Below, in pieces: positions 28,937-37,629 of a stretch of DNA of 64,000 bases. Numbering within the stretch: the first letter of the stretch is position 1; every line of letters starts with the position of its first letter. The translations under genes and the position numbers were made by a program. This DNA comes from Pseudomonas sp. 8O. GTDB taxonomy: Bacteria; Pseudomonadota; Gammaproteobacteria; Pseudomonadales; Pseudomonadaceae. Where the stretch lies: NCBI RefSeq assembly GCF_902506495.1, contig NZ_LR733265.1:126098-190097 (forward strand), read 5' to 3'. Under the pieces are notes generated by a model. That model made no database searches. It saw nothing but the letters and a program-made list of their open reading frames with translations, and was not told the origin of the DNA.

Positions 28937-29561
28937 TAAGGAGGTGGGCCGCTCTTCGGGGGAGAAGCCGCGCTGGCATGCCGAGAAAAGACTCAGACAC
29001 GGACGGCCGCCGCGGCGCGATTGGATATGCGTGAGTCGGTTGGGTATCTGGGTGCGCTGGCGAAAGTTGGATCATCGCGAACCCGTTGCAGATTCATCAG
29101 GATGCACCTCTCCATGGAGGTCCCGGCGGATGACACGCCGGCGAGCGTTGACCTTTGCTGGTGCAGCGATTCTGGCAGAAGCCCGCGTTTCGCGAGCTTT
29201 TGGTGCGACGCTTGCCGGCGTCGATGCCATCAAGCGTGACCGGTCGGTCGATGTTGTTACCGTCTGTCCGTTACTGGCAGCCAGAGATGCCGTAGCAGGT
29301 CACTCAGGCCGTGCTACCAAAATGCTCAAAGCCTTGTAGAAAGAGGCTTTGAGAGCATTTCGTAAACTCTGAAAACAGGGTCAGGAAGCCCGTCCAGCGC
29401 GCCATTCATCAACGTTTCAGTTTTTATTGAACGCTTGATCAATTTAGGCATGGCCTTTGCGTAGAGATGCATAGCCGCCCGGTTTTCAAACCTGGCCAGG
29501 ATAAAACAGAGGCCCACTTCAATTGGGCTCATACCGTGCTTAGCGTGAGAGGGTTCCATCA
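28937..29561. other. 625-bp gap upstream of gbdR, no supported gene
   Basis: Short open frames exist on both strands but none has a credible ribosome site or known motif. A bulged stem-loop at 29320-29360 pairs AAATGCTC-AAAGCC with GGCTTTGAGAGCATTT. The gbdR promoter must lie in the right-hand end. Base composition is more AT-rich from 29340 to 29550 than in the flanking genes. Confidence 0.5.
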
Positions 29562-30656
29562 ATGTCGCAGTTCAGCCAAGGGGCGCAACCCCAGAACCGT
29601 GTCGCCCAGTCCATCGGCTTCCTGCTCCTGGATAACTTCACCCTGATTTCTCTCGCTTCGGCGGTAGAGCCCCTGCGCATGGCCAACCAGCTTTCCGGCA
29701 AGGAGCTGTTTCGCTGGCATACCCTGACTCATGATGGCCTGCCGGTCTGCGCCAGCGACGGTTTGAAGATCACTCCGGACGCCACCATGCAAAGCGCCCC
29801 GGCGTTGGATGCGGTGATCGTCTGTGGCGGTGTGGATATTCAGCACAGCGTCAAGCGTGAACATGTCAGTTGGCTGCAACTGCAGGCGCGCCAGGGGCGC
29901 TTGCTCGGTGCGGTGTGCACCGGCAGTTGGGCGCTGGCCAAGGCTGGTCTGCTCGACGGCTACGATTGCAGCGTGCATTGGGAGTGCCTGGCCTCAATGC
30001 AGGAAGCCTTCCCGCGTGCGGCCATCACCACTCGCCTGTTCTCCATCGACCGCAATCGCCACACCTCCTCCGGCGGTACCGCGCCGATGGACATGATGCT
30101 GCACCTGATTGGCCAGCAGCACGGCCGCGAACTGGCCGCCGGCATCTCCGAAATGTTCATCTACGAGCGCATCCGCAACGAGCAGGATCACCAGCGTGTG
30201 CCGCTCAAGCACATGCTTGGCAGCAACCAGCCGAAGCTGCAGGAAATCGTCGCGCTGATGGAAGCCAACCTGGAGGAGCCGATCGACCTCGACGAGCTGG
30301 CCTGTTTCGTCGACATCTCCCGTCGTCAGCTCGAGCGCCTGTTCCAGAAGTACCTGCACTGCTCGCCGTCGCGCTACTACCTGAAGCTGCGCCTGATCCG
30401 CGCGCGGCAGTTGCTCAAGCAGACCAGCATGTCGATCATCGAAGTGGCCTCGGTCTGTGGTTTCGTCTCCACCCCGCATTTCTCCAAGTGCTACCGCGAA
30501 TACTTCGGCATTCCGCCGCGCGATGAACGTGCCGGTCAGCAGGGCAACAACCTGGTGATGCTGTTGCCGATTCCCGAGCATCAGGTCAACTCCAGCGCGG
30601 TGCTGGCGCTCAACCGTGCGCAAGGCGAGTCGACCTTCGCTAGCGTGCGGATCTGA
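29562..30656 (+). CDS. gbdR: Glycine betaine/dimethylglycine-responsive activator GbdR
   Basis: A 364-residue regulator: an N-terminal class I glutamine amidotransferase-like (DJ-1/PfpI) domain (about residues 18-190, with Cys in GAVCTGSWALAKAG) that senses betaine or dimethylglycine, and a C-terminal AraC DNA-binding domain (about 225-330, DLDELACFVDISRRQLERLF and IIEVASVCGFVSTPHFSKCY). In P. aeruginosa GbdR activates the genes for betaine, dimethylglycine and carnitine-derived betaine use. It sits between the choVWX and dgc/etf blocks. A strong bidirectional terminator follows. Confidence 0.95.
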   Translation: MSQFSQGAQPQNRVAQSIGFLLLDNFTLISLASAVEPLRMANQLSGKELFRWHTLTHDGLPVCASDGLKITPDATMQSAPALDAVIVCGGVDIQHSVKREHVSWLQLQARQGRLLGAVCTGSWALAKAGLLDGYDCSVHWECLASMQEAFPRAAITTRLFSIDRNRHTSSGGTAPMDMMLHLIGQQHGRELAAGISEMFIYERIRNEQDHQRVPLKHMLGSNQPKLQEIVALMEANLEEPIDLDELACFVDISRRQLERLFQKYLHCSPSRYYLKLRLIRARQLLKQTSMSIIEVASVCGFVSTPHFSKCYREYFGIPPRDERAGQQGNNLVMLLPIPEHQVNSSAVLALNRAQGESTFASVRI

Positions 30657-30666
30657 GTCGAGCCGC

Positions 30667-30703
30667 AATGAAAACGGGGCGCCAGTGGCGCCCCGTTTTC
30701 ATT
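30667..30703. terminator. Bidirectional terminator after gbdR
   Basis: A perfect 17-bp stem (AATGAAAACGGGGCGCC and its complement) around AGT. The GC core is flanked by AAAA on one side and TTTT on the other, so it can end transcription from gbdR and from the opposing dgc/etf operon. It is 10 bp past the gbdR stop. Confidence 0.93.
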
Positions 30704-30714
30704 GTGTCGTTGCT

Positions 30715-30845
30715 GTAGGGTGGGCTTTAGCCCACCACTCTGTCAGTGGTCCAATTTTAGGTTGACCCCATCCCTGTCTGCTTTTGGTGGGCTAAAGCCC
30801 ACCCTACGCCAATGGCGCCCGTCCGTAGGGTGCGCCGTGCGCACC
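30715..30845. repeat. REP-like inverted repeats downstream of the etf operon
   Basis: GTAGGGTGGGCTTTAGCCCACC (two 10-base halves) at 30715-30736 faces its near-complement ending at 30807; each arm is also self-complementary, so a cruciform is possible. Then GTAGGGTGCGC-CGTGCGCACC at 30825-30845, the same family as the repeats at betI and cdhB. Confidence 0.75.
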
Positions 30846-30850
30846 GGAAA

Positions 30851-31102
30851 TCAGGCCGGCTTCGGCACCAGCGCCGGCAGCAGATGCCGGCTGATGGCTT
30901 CGCGCACGTTGGGCAGCAGGGTGGCGCTGCCGCCGAGCAATTCCTCCACCAGATGACGCAGGGCCACGGCGCGGTCGGCGCTGAGGCCGCTGACGGCCAG
31001 TTCGCAAGCCTGCTCGGGCGTGACGCCTGGTGGAATGCTCAGGCCCAGCGCGATCAGGCGCTCACGGAAGTCTTCCTGGTCGATCAGATCGGCATGCATC
31101 AT
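30851..31102 (-). CDS. Small conserved-looking protein after etfB
   Basis: An 83-residue soluble, mainly helical protein with no recognised family. It lacks cysteines, a signal peptide or membrane helices; SAD/RAVALRHLVEELLGG and IPPGVTPEQACELAVSGL suggest a small helical bundle. AAGGAG lies 8 nt before the first of two tandem ATGs. It starts 25 bp after etfB on the same strand, so it is the last gene of the dipeptidase-dgcAB-etf operon. A helper role for the electron-transfer flavoprotein is possible but unproven. Confidence 0.75.
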   Translation of the reverse strand: MMHADLIDQEDFRERLIALGLSIPPGVTPEQACELAVSGLSADRAVALRHLVEELLGGSATLLPNVREAISRHLLPALVPKPA

Positions 31103-31127
31103 GGTCGTGGCTCCTTGGCTTGGGGCG

Positions 31128-31901
31128 TCAACGCAGGACGCCTTCTTCGATCAACAGCTTGAAGATAGCCTCCGCGCCGTCTTGTGGCGAGACATCCTTG
31201 AGCACCTGGCCGCCACCTCCGCTGGCTTTGGCAGTCGCCGCCTTCATCCGTTCGGCGCCAGTTTTGGCCTTGATCACCTTGAGACGTTTGGGCCGTGGTT
31301 TGGCTGGCTGCAGGCTGGCCTCGGCCAGTAACGGATCGTCTATCACCGTGACCTCATGCGCTTCGATCTGCCCGCGTCGGGCCGGGCCGAAGGCGCTCTG
31401 GCGCGCGACCGGGGCCGCGTTATCGACGCTGGCCACGCACGGCAGGCGTACCTTGAGGCGACGCCGCTGACCACGTGGCAGCGCTTGCAGCACCTGGGCC
31501 ACGCCGTTCTCGACCTTTTCCACTTCGGCCAGGCCGACCACCATCGGCCAGCCCAGGCGCTCGGCCAGCAGGAACGGCAGCATGCCCGAGCCTTCGCCTG
31601 TTTCCGCCTGACTGCCAGTGAGCACCAGCTGGGTTCGGCTGCCTTGCAGGTAATCGACCAGCAGCGGCAGGGCGTCGGCGCTTTCGGGCTGTTCCAGTAC
31701 ATCGAGCTGTTCCAGGCCCATGCCCAGGTAGCCGCGCAGGGCTTCGGCTTGTGGGTCGCCAGCATGCAGCAGTTGCAGATTCTGCCCAGCCAGGCGCAAG
31801 CCCAGTTCCACCGCGCGGGCGTCCTGCTCGGCGCGGCGTGGGCGACCGGAGGTGGGGTGGGCGCCGACCGAGACCAGGGCGATGATATTCAGGTCAGTCA
31901 T
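31128..31901 (-). CDS. etfB: Electron-transfer flavoprotein, beta subunit
   Basis: A 257-residue EtfB-like subunit: MTDLNIIALVSVGAHPTSGR start, VLTGSQAETGEGSGMLPFLL (AMP-site region, about residues 105-124) and LPRGQRRRLKVRLPCVASV (about 165). It pairs with the adjacent etfA and accepts electrons from the dimethylglycine demethylase DgcA/DgcB, passing them to ubiquinone via ETF-QO. The ATG at 31901 is chosen; the frame upstream adds 16 residues encoded by a REP hairpin. Confidence 0.9.
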   Translation of the reverse strand: MTDLNIIALVSVGAHPTSGRPRRAEQDARAVELGLRLAGQNLQLLHAGDPQAEALRGYLGMGLEQLDVLEQPESADALPLLVDYLQGSRTQLVLTGSQAETGEGSGMLPFLLAERLGWPMVVGLAEVEKVENGVAQVLQALPRGQRRRLKVRLPCVASVDNAAPVARQSAFGPARRGQIEAHEVTVIDDPLLAEASLQPAKPRPKRLKVIKAKTGAERMKAATAKASGGGGQVLKDVSPQDGAEAIFKLLIEEGVLR

Positions 31902-31918
31902 TTGGGCAACCTCGAACC

Positions 31919-31984
31919 GTGGGAGCGGCTTTAGCCGCGATATGGCCATACGCGCAATCTGTCGCGGCTGAAGCCCCTCCCACG
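31919..31984. repeat. REP hairpin between etfA and etfB
   Basis: GTGGGAGCGGCTTTAGCCGC and, 25 bp later, GCGGCTGAAGCCCCTCCCAC form an imperfect inverted repeat of a common pseudomonad REP type. It separates two subunit genes of one complex, so it may tune their relative expression. Confidence 0.75.
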
Positions 31985-32002
31985 AGGGCGTATTCGTGAG
32001 GA

Positions 32003-33235
32003 TCAGGCCGCATCACGTTTGCCCTCCTGACGCCAGGCGGCGACGCGTGCTATCAGGGCCTGGAGGATCGCCGCCGAATCGCCGATCACCGACAGGTCGG
32101 CGCGTTTGATCATGTCGCAGCCGGGGTCCATGTTCACCGCCACCACCTTGTCGCAGGCACCGATGCCCTGTAGGTGCTGGATGGCGCCGGAGATACCCAC
32201 GGCCAGGTAGACGCGGGCAGTGACCCAGGTACCGGTGGCGCCGACCTGGCGGTTGCGCGGCATGAAGCCGTCGTCCACCGCCACGCGCGAAGCGCCTTCG
32301 GTGGCGCCGATGGCGATGGCGGCCTGGTGGAACAGATTCCAGTCTTTCACGCCGTTGCCGCCGGAGAGGATGAACTCGGCTTCGGCCATGGGGATTTGCG
32401 CCGGGTCCACGGCCACCGCGCCGAGATCTGCGATGCGCGGCAGGCTGTGGGCGACCTTTTCAGCCAGTTCCAGCGGACGAGCTTCATGGCGGGTTTCGCT
32501 GACCGGCTCGGCGCATTCGGCGGCGGCCAGAATCAGCCGTGGCAGCGCGCGCTGGATGTCCTGCTGGCCACTGCCGGCACGGCCGATGGCCTGTTCGCCA
32601 GCGACTTGCCAGACGCGCGTGGCCGGACGTTCGCCGAGCTTGGCGGCCAGGCGCCGACCCAGCTCGCCGCCACCGGTGCGACTGTCGGGCAGCAGCCAGT
32701 GGCGCGGCGCCAGTTGGCTTTCCACGGCGCTCAGGGCGAGCACGCGGGTTTCCGGTGCATAGCCGTCGAAGGTGTCACCCTGGACGCGCAGCAGGCGGTC
32801 GACTCCGGCCGTGTCGAATGCGTTTTCCTTGTCCTCGCCGAACACTACGGCGACCACCGCACCGCTGTCACCGGCCAGCTTGCGGGCCAGGCCGAGCAGG
32901 TCCTTGTCGTGGCTGGACAGGCGGCCGCCGACCATGTCCGGCACCACGCAGATGTGGAAGGCCGGTTGCTCGATGACATGCAGTGGCAATTGCACCTCGA
33001 CGCTGGCGCTGCTGCGCTTGCCGGCGGTGCCGTGCTGGGCGCCGCTGCGATCGATCCGCTTGAGCCCGGCCGGGCCGACGAAACCGGCGGCGATGGCATG
33101 TGGGTTCTTGCGGATGATGCCGTTGGGGCCCATCCAGCTGGTTTGGTTCTGACTCTGCATGGCCGCATGCAGCGGGTGCAGGCGGTTGCGGGCGATCCAC
33201 TCGGCGCGAGGGTCGCGGCGGATGATGTCGCTCAT
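32003..33235 (-). CDS. etfA: Electron-transfer flavoprotein, alpha subunit
   Basis: A 410-residue EtfA, longer than the usual 310 because of an N-terminal extension of about 80-90 residues (MSDIIRRDPRAEWIARNRLHP...) that is typical of the dimethylglycine-linked group. The C-terminal FAD domain shows FILSGGNGVKDWNLFHQAA, TGTWVTARVYLAVGISGAIQH (split signature) and VAVNMDPGCDMIKRADLSVIGD. It is the larger subunit of the ETF specific to the dgc operon. Confidence 0.92.
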   Translation of the reverse strand: MSDIIRRDPRAEWIARNRLHPLHAAMQSQNQTSWMGPNGIIRKNPHAIAAGFVGPAGLKRIDRSGAQHGTAGKRSSASVEVQLPLHVIEQPAFHICVVPDMVGGRLSSHDKDLLGLARKLAGDSGAVVAVVFGEDKENAFDTAGVDRLLRVQGDTFDGYAPETRVLALSAVESQLAPRHWLLPDSRTGGGELGRRLAAKLGERPATRVWQVAGEQAIGRAGSGQQDIQRALPRLILAAAECAEPVSETRHEARPLELAEKVAHSLPRIADLGAVAVDPAQIPMAEAEFILSGGNGVKDWNLFHQAAIAIGATEGASRVAVDDGFMPRNRQVGATGTWVTARVYLAVGISGAIQHLQGIGACDKVVAVNMDPGCDMIKRADLSVIGDSAAILQALIARVAAWRQEGKRDAA

Positions 33236-33263
33236 AAGGTGATCTCCTGGGCTGCACGGACAA

Positions 33264-33360
33264 CCCCCTCTCCCCTTGGGAGAGGGTTGGGGTGAGGGTG
33301 GGATGGGCGGCTCGGGTTCAGACCCTCACCCCCAGCCCCTCTCCCGGAGGGAGAGGGGAG
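33264..33360. repeat. Cruciform repeat between dgcB and etfA, copy 1
   Basis: Arms CCCCTCTCCCC-TTGG-GAGAGGG...GGGGTGAGGG and CCCTCACCCCC...CCCTCTCCC-GGAG-GGAGAGGGG are self-complementary and complementary to each other. The same element recurs at 35378-35488 on the other side of dgcB. Confidence 0.85.
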
Positions 33361-33374
33361 CGCCAGTTGCTTCA

Positions 33375-35336
33375 TCACTGCACCTCTACCAGTTCACGCT
33401 TGGCGAGCGGCTTTTTTGCCGCCACTTCGGTGGCTTCGATCAGCACCTCGGCCACCAGCTCGGCGATGTCCTTGATTTCCGGGCGCGGCGCGACCACGCC
33501 TTCGAGCATCGCGGTGCATTGCGGGCAACCGACAGCCACCAGTTCTGCGCCCGTTTCCTTGATGTCGATCATGCGCATGTCGGGGATGCGCTGCTTGCCG
33601 GGGATGTCGGTGATCGGTGCGCCGCCACCACCACCGCAGCAGCGCGAGCGAAAGCCCGAACGCTCCATTTCCCTGACCTCGATGCCGATGGCCTTGAGCA
33701 CGGCGCGCGGTGCCTCGTACTCGCCGTTATAGCGGCCGAGGTAGCAGGGGTCGTGGTAGGTCACGCTGGTGGCCTTGCTCTGGCCGAGATTCAGCGAGCC
33801 CTTGCGCAGCAGTTCGTCGATGAAGGTGCTGTGGTGCAGTACCTGATAGTTGCCGCCGAGTGCGCCGTATTCGTTCTTCAGTACGTGGAAGCTGTGCGGG
33901 TCGCAGCTGACGATGCGCTTGAAGCGGTACTTGGCCATTGTGGCGATGTTGCGTTTGGCCAGGTGCTGGAAGGTCGCTTCATCGCCCAGGCGGCGGGCTA
34001 TGTCGCCGCTGTCGCGCTCTTCCAGGCCGAGCACGGCGAAGTCGACGGCGGCAGCCTTGAGGATCTTCACGAAGGCACGCAGGGTGCGTTGATTGCGCAT
34101 GTCGAAGGCACCATCACCGACCCAGAACAGCACGTCGGTTTCACCCTTGTCGGCGAGCAGTGGCAGGTTCAGGTCGGCCGCCCAGTTCAGGCGCCCACCC
34201 GGATTGAAACCGCCCGGGTTGTCGGTGGCGATCAGGTTGTCCAGCACCTCGGCACCCTTGTTCGGGGTCGCCCCCTTCTCGAGGGTCAGATGACGGCGCA
34301 TGTCGACGATGGCATCGACGTGCTCGATCATCATCGGGCATTCCTCGACGCAGGCGCGGCAGGTGGTGCACGACCACAGGGTCTCGGCATCCACCAGCGC
34401 CTTGCCGTTGAGGTTCACGATCGGCTGATGCGGGCCCCCGCTGTGTTCGCCCAGTGGTATGCCAGGGTAGGGGCTGCCAGCGAACTTGGCGTCGTTGCCA
34501 CCGGCGAGGCCGATGACCATGTCCTGAATCAGCTTCTTCGGGTTCAGCGGCTGGCCGGCGGCGAAGGCCGGGCACATGGCTTCGCACTTGCCGCACTGCA
34601 CACAGGCGTCGAAACCGAGCAACTGGTTCCAGGTGAAGTCTGTGGGTTTCTCCACGCCCAGCGGGGCTTTCGGGTCGTCCAGATCCAGGGCTTTCAGGCC
34701 GGTGGAACGACCGCCGCCGAAGCGCTCGGCACGGCGGTGCCAGGCCAGATGCAAGGCGCCGGCGAAGGCGTGCTTCATTGGCCCGCCCCAGGTCATGCCG
34801 AAGAACAGCTCGGACACGCCCCAGGCAACGCCGACGGCGAGGATGACAGCCAGAATCCAGCCACCGAAGTTTTCGGGGAGGATACCGGCCACCGGCAGCG
34901 TGGCGATAAAGAAGCTGGCGGCGAACATCAGCAGGCTTTTTGGCAGGCGCATCCATGGGCCTTTTGACAGGCGCGATGGTGGGTCGAGGCGGCGCTTGGC
35001 GACGAACAGAGCGCCGACGAACATCAGCAACGTGGCGCCCAGCAGGGCGAAGCCGAGGATGCGGTTGTGCAGGCCGAAACCGTGCACGACGATGGCCAGC
35101 ACCGCTGCCAGAACGAAGCCACCGGCAGTGGCCACGTGGGTCCTGGACATGTACTTGTCGCGCTCGACCACGTGGTGCAGATCTACCAGATAGCGGCGCG
35201 GCATCTGCAGCAGACCGCCAAGCCAGTCGACCTTCGATGGTCGACCACGGCGCCACATGAAGAAGCGCTTCAACGCGCCCAGCACAGCGAGGCTGAGCGC
35301 AGCGAAGAGCAGAATGGGGAGTAGGGTATTCAACAT
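33375..35336 (-). CDS. dgcB: Dimethylglycine catabolism iron-sulfur protein DgcB
   Basis: A 653-residue membrane Fe-S protein: N-terminal helices (about residues 5-25, 70-120, 145-185), two 4Fe-4S ferredoxin clusters CVQCGKCEAMCP (about 240) and CTTCRACVEECPMM (about 315), and C-terminal CCG-type cysteine domain (HDPCYLGRYNGEY, SRCCGGGGGAP, VGCPQCTAML). It forms the dimethylglycine demethylase with DgcA and should deliver electrons to the neighbouring ETF. It is framed by two copies of one cruciform repeat. Confidence 0.93.
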   Translation of the reverse strand: MLNTLLPILLFAALSLAVLGALKRFFMWRRGRPSKVDWLGGLLQMPRRYLVDLHHVVERDKYMSRTHVATAGGFVLAAVLAIVVHGFGLHNRILGFALLGATLLMFVGALFVAKRRLDPPSRLSKGPWMRLPKSLLMFAASFFIATLPVAGILPENFGGWILAVILAVGVAWGVSELFFGMTWGGPMKHAFAGALHLAWHRRAERFGGGRSTGLKALDLDDPKAPLGVEKPTDFTWNQLLGFDACVQCGKCEAMCPAFAAGQPLNPKKLIQDMVIGLAGGNDAKFAGSPYPGIPLGEHSGGPHQPIVNLNGKALVDAETLWSCTTCRACVEECPMMIEHVDAIVDMRRHLTLEKGATPNKGAEVLDNLIATDNPGGFNPGGRLNWAADLNLPLLADKGETDVLFWVGDGAFDMRNQRTLRAFVKILKAAAVDFAVLGLEERDSGDIARRLGDEATFQHLAKRNIATMAKYRFKRIVSCDPHSFHVLKNEYGALGGNYQVLHHSTFIDELLRKGSLNLGQSKATSVTYHDPCYLGRYNGEYEAPRAVLKAIGIEVREMERSGFRSRCCGGGGGAPITDIPGKQRIPDMRMIDIKETGAELVAVGCPQCTAMLEGVVAPRPEIKDIAELVAEVLIEATEVAAKKPLAKRELVEVQ

Positions 35337-35377
35337 TCGTTGGTCTCCTTAGGGGGACCTCAAGGCGATCCGGTCAG

Positions 35378-35488
35378 CCCCCTCTCCCTTTGGGAGAGGG
35401 CTGGGGTGAGGGGGATGTCCGGCGACGGGTAATCCAGTCGCGCCAACAATCCCTCACCCCCGGCCCCTCTCCCGGAGGGAGAGGGGAG
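35378..35488. repeat. Cruciform repeat between dgcA and dgcB, copy 2
   Basis: Same CCCTCTCCC-type element as at 33264-33360, with a different central spacer. Its right end is 6 bp from the dgcA stop codon. Confidence 0.85.
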
Positions 35489-35494
35489 ACAAGC

Positions 35495-37555
35495 TTAAAA
35501 GTCCTTGCACAGGCGCAAGGCGTCGTAGATCGCCGCGTGGGTGTTACGCTGGGCCACGCAGTCGCCGATGCGAAATAGCAGGTAGCCTTCGCCCGACTCG
35601 GATAAACAGGGTTGCGGCTTGATCGCGAACAGTGCTTCGACGTCGATCTGGCCCTTGTTGCGCGAGCCTTCCTTCAGCGCGTAGTACAGCGACTCGTCCG
35701 GCCGTACGCCGTTCTCCACCACCACCTGGTCGATCACCCGCTCTTCCTTGGCGCCGGTGTATTCGTTCTCCAGCACGGCCACCAGCTTGTCGCCCTCGCG
35801 GTAGACCTTTTCCAGCATCATGTCGCCGGTCATGATCACTTCCTTGGGGTACAGGCTGCGGTAATAGGTCGGGAAGCTGGTGCCGCCGATGGCCACGCCC
35901 GGCTTGATGTCGTCGGTGACGATCTCCACCTGCGCACCCTTGTCGGCGAGGAAATCGGCCACCGACATGCCGGTGAATTCGCAGATGGTGTCGTACACCA
36001 GCACGTTCTTGCCCGGTGCGACCTTGCCTGCGAGCACGTCCCAACTGCTCACCACCAGCCCTTCGGCAGCGCCCCAGTGCTCGTTCTGTTCGAGGAACGG
36101 ATGGCCGCCGTTGGCCAGCACCACGATGTCCGGACGCAGGTCGAGGATGCTCGCTGCGTCGGCGCCGGTGCCCAGACGCAGGTCGATGCCCAAGCGCGCC
36201 AGCTCCAGTTGATACCAGCGGGTGATACCGGCGATCTGGTCACGCTGCGGCGCTTTCGACGCCAAGGTGATCTGCCCGCCCAGTTGTTCCTGCTTTTCGA
36301 ACAGGGTGACATCGTGACCACGCTCAGCGGCTACGCGCGCTGCTTCCATGCCAGCCGGGCCGCCGCCGACGATCACTACCTTGCGTTTGACGCCGGTGGT
36401 CTTCTCGATGATGTGCGGCACGCCCATGTATTCGCGGCTGGTCGCGGCGTTCTGGATGCACAACACGTCCAGGCCCTGGTACTGACGGTCGATGCAGTAG
36501 TTGGCACCGACGCACTGTTTGATCTGGTCGATCTGGCCCATTTTGATCTTGGCGATCAGGTGCGGGTCGGCGATGTGCGCGCGGGTCATGCCGACCATGT
36601 CCACGTAACCGCCTTCGAGGATGCGCGTGGCCTGGTTCGGGTCCTTGATGTTCTGCGCGTGCAGCACCGGCACCTTGACCACTTCCTTGATGCCAGCCGC
36701 CAGGTGCAGGAAGGGCTCCGGCGGGTAGCTCATGTTCGGAATGACGTTGGCCAGGGTGTTGTGGGTGTCGCAGCCCGAGCCGACGACGCCGATGAAGTCG
36801 AGCATGCCGGTGGCGTCGTAATAGGCAGCAATCTGCTTCATGTCCTCGTGGGACAGGCCGTCCGGGTGGAATTCGTCGCCGCAGATGCGCATGCCGACGC
36901 AGAAGTCGTCACCGACCTCGGCGCGCACTGCCTTCAATACTTCCAGGCCGAATTTCATGCGGCCCTCGAAGGTTCCGCCCCATTCGTCGGTACGCTTGTT
37001 GACGCGCGGCGACCAGAACTGGTCGATCATGTGCTGGTGCACGGCGGACAGCTCGACGCCATCCAGGCCACCTTCCTTGGCGCGGCGCGCGGCCTGGGCG
37101 TAGTTGCCGATGACGCGCCAGATCTCCTCGACCTCGATGGTCTTGCAGGTGGCGCGGTGCACCGGCTCGCGGATGCCGGACGGCGACATCAGGGTCGGCC
37201 AGTGGAAACCATCCCAGCGCGAGCGGCGGCCCATGTGGGTAATCTGGATCATGATCTTGGCGCCGTGCTTGTGCATGGCGTCGGCGAGATTCTGGAAGTG
37301 CGGGATGATACGGTCGGTTGACAGGTTGACCGAACTCCACCACTGCTGCGGGCTGTCGATGGCCACCACCGAGGAGCCGCCACAGATGGCCAGGCCGATG
37401 CCGCCCTTGGCCTTCTCTTCGTAGTACTTCACGTAGCGCTCGGTGGTCATGCCGCCGTCGGTGGCGTAGACCTCGGCGTGCGCGGTGCTGAGCACACGGT
37501 TGCGGATGGTCAGCTTGCCGATCTGGATCGGCTGGAACATTGCTTCGAAGGCCAT
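35495..37555 (-). CDS. dgcA: Dimethylglycine demethylase flavoprotein DgcA
   Basis: A 686-residue relative of trimethylamine dehydrogenase: an old-yellow-enzyme FMN barrel (about residues 1-340, IQIGKLTIRNRVLSTAHAEV, VELSAVHQHMIDQFWSPRVN), an Fe-S linker (about 345-365) and two nucleotide-binding domains (VVIVGGGPAGMEAARVAAER, about 393). The linker reads CVGANYC...LCIQN where trimethylamine dehydrogenase has CIGCNVC...ICTQN, so the second cluster cysteine is Ala. With DgcB it demethylates dimethylglycine to sarcosine. Confidence 0.93.
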   Translation of the reverse strand: MAFEAMFQPIQIGKLTIRNRVLSTAHAEVYATDGGMTTERYVKYYEEKAKGGIGLAICGGSSVVAIDSPQQWWSSVNLSTDRIIPHFQNLADAMHKHGAKIMIQITHMGRRSRWDGFHWPTLMSPSGIREPVHRATCKTIEVEEIWRVIGNYAQAARRAKEGGLDGVELSAVHQHMIDQFWSPRVNKRTDEWGGTFEGRMKFGLEVLKAVRAEVGDDFCVGMRICGDEFHPDGLSHEDMKQIAAYYDATGMLDFIGVVGSGCDTHNTLANVIPNMSYPPEPFLHLAAGIKEVVKVPVLHAQNIKDPNQATRILEGGYVDMVGMTRAHIADPHLIAKIKMGQIDQIKQCVGANYCIDRQYQGLDVLCIQNAATSREYMGVPHIIEKTTGVKRKVVIVGGGPAGMEAARVAAERGHDVTLFEKQEQLGGQITLASKAPQRDQIAGITRWYQLELARLGIDLRLGTGADAASILDLRPDIVVLANGGHPFLEQNEHWGAAEGLVVSSWDVLAGKVAPGKNVLVYDTICEFTGMSVADFLADKGAQVEIVTDDIKPGVAIGGTSFPTYYRSLYPKEVIMTGDMMLEKVYREGDKLVAVLENEYTGAKEERVIDQVVVENGVRPDESLYYALKEGSRNKGQIDVEALFAIKPQPCLSESGEGYLLFRIGDCVAQRNTHAAIYDALRLCKDF

Positions 37556-37629
37556 TACGGCATCCTCACGGTAAGCGCTCTAGCGTTGTGGGAGGCGCTG
37601 GCCGCCCCCACGGATTTCTTATGGGTGAC

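Noticed and set aside
29131..29339. Plus-strand frame starting MTRRRALTFAGAAILAEARV, resembling a Tat signal
   Set aside because: Only about 69 codons, no recognisable mature domain and no ribosome site; may be decayed DNA.
29326..29562. 78-codon minus-strand frame divergent from gbdR
   Set aside because: No ribosome site, no family resemblance, and it overlaps the probable gbdR promoter; not enough evidence for a gene.
33276..34967. A 563-codon plus-strand frame opposite dgcB
   Set aside because: Antisense to the Fe-S cysteine motifs of dgcB and begins inside a repeat; no homology or ribosome site.
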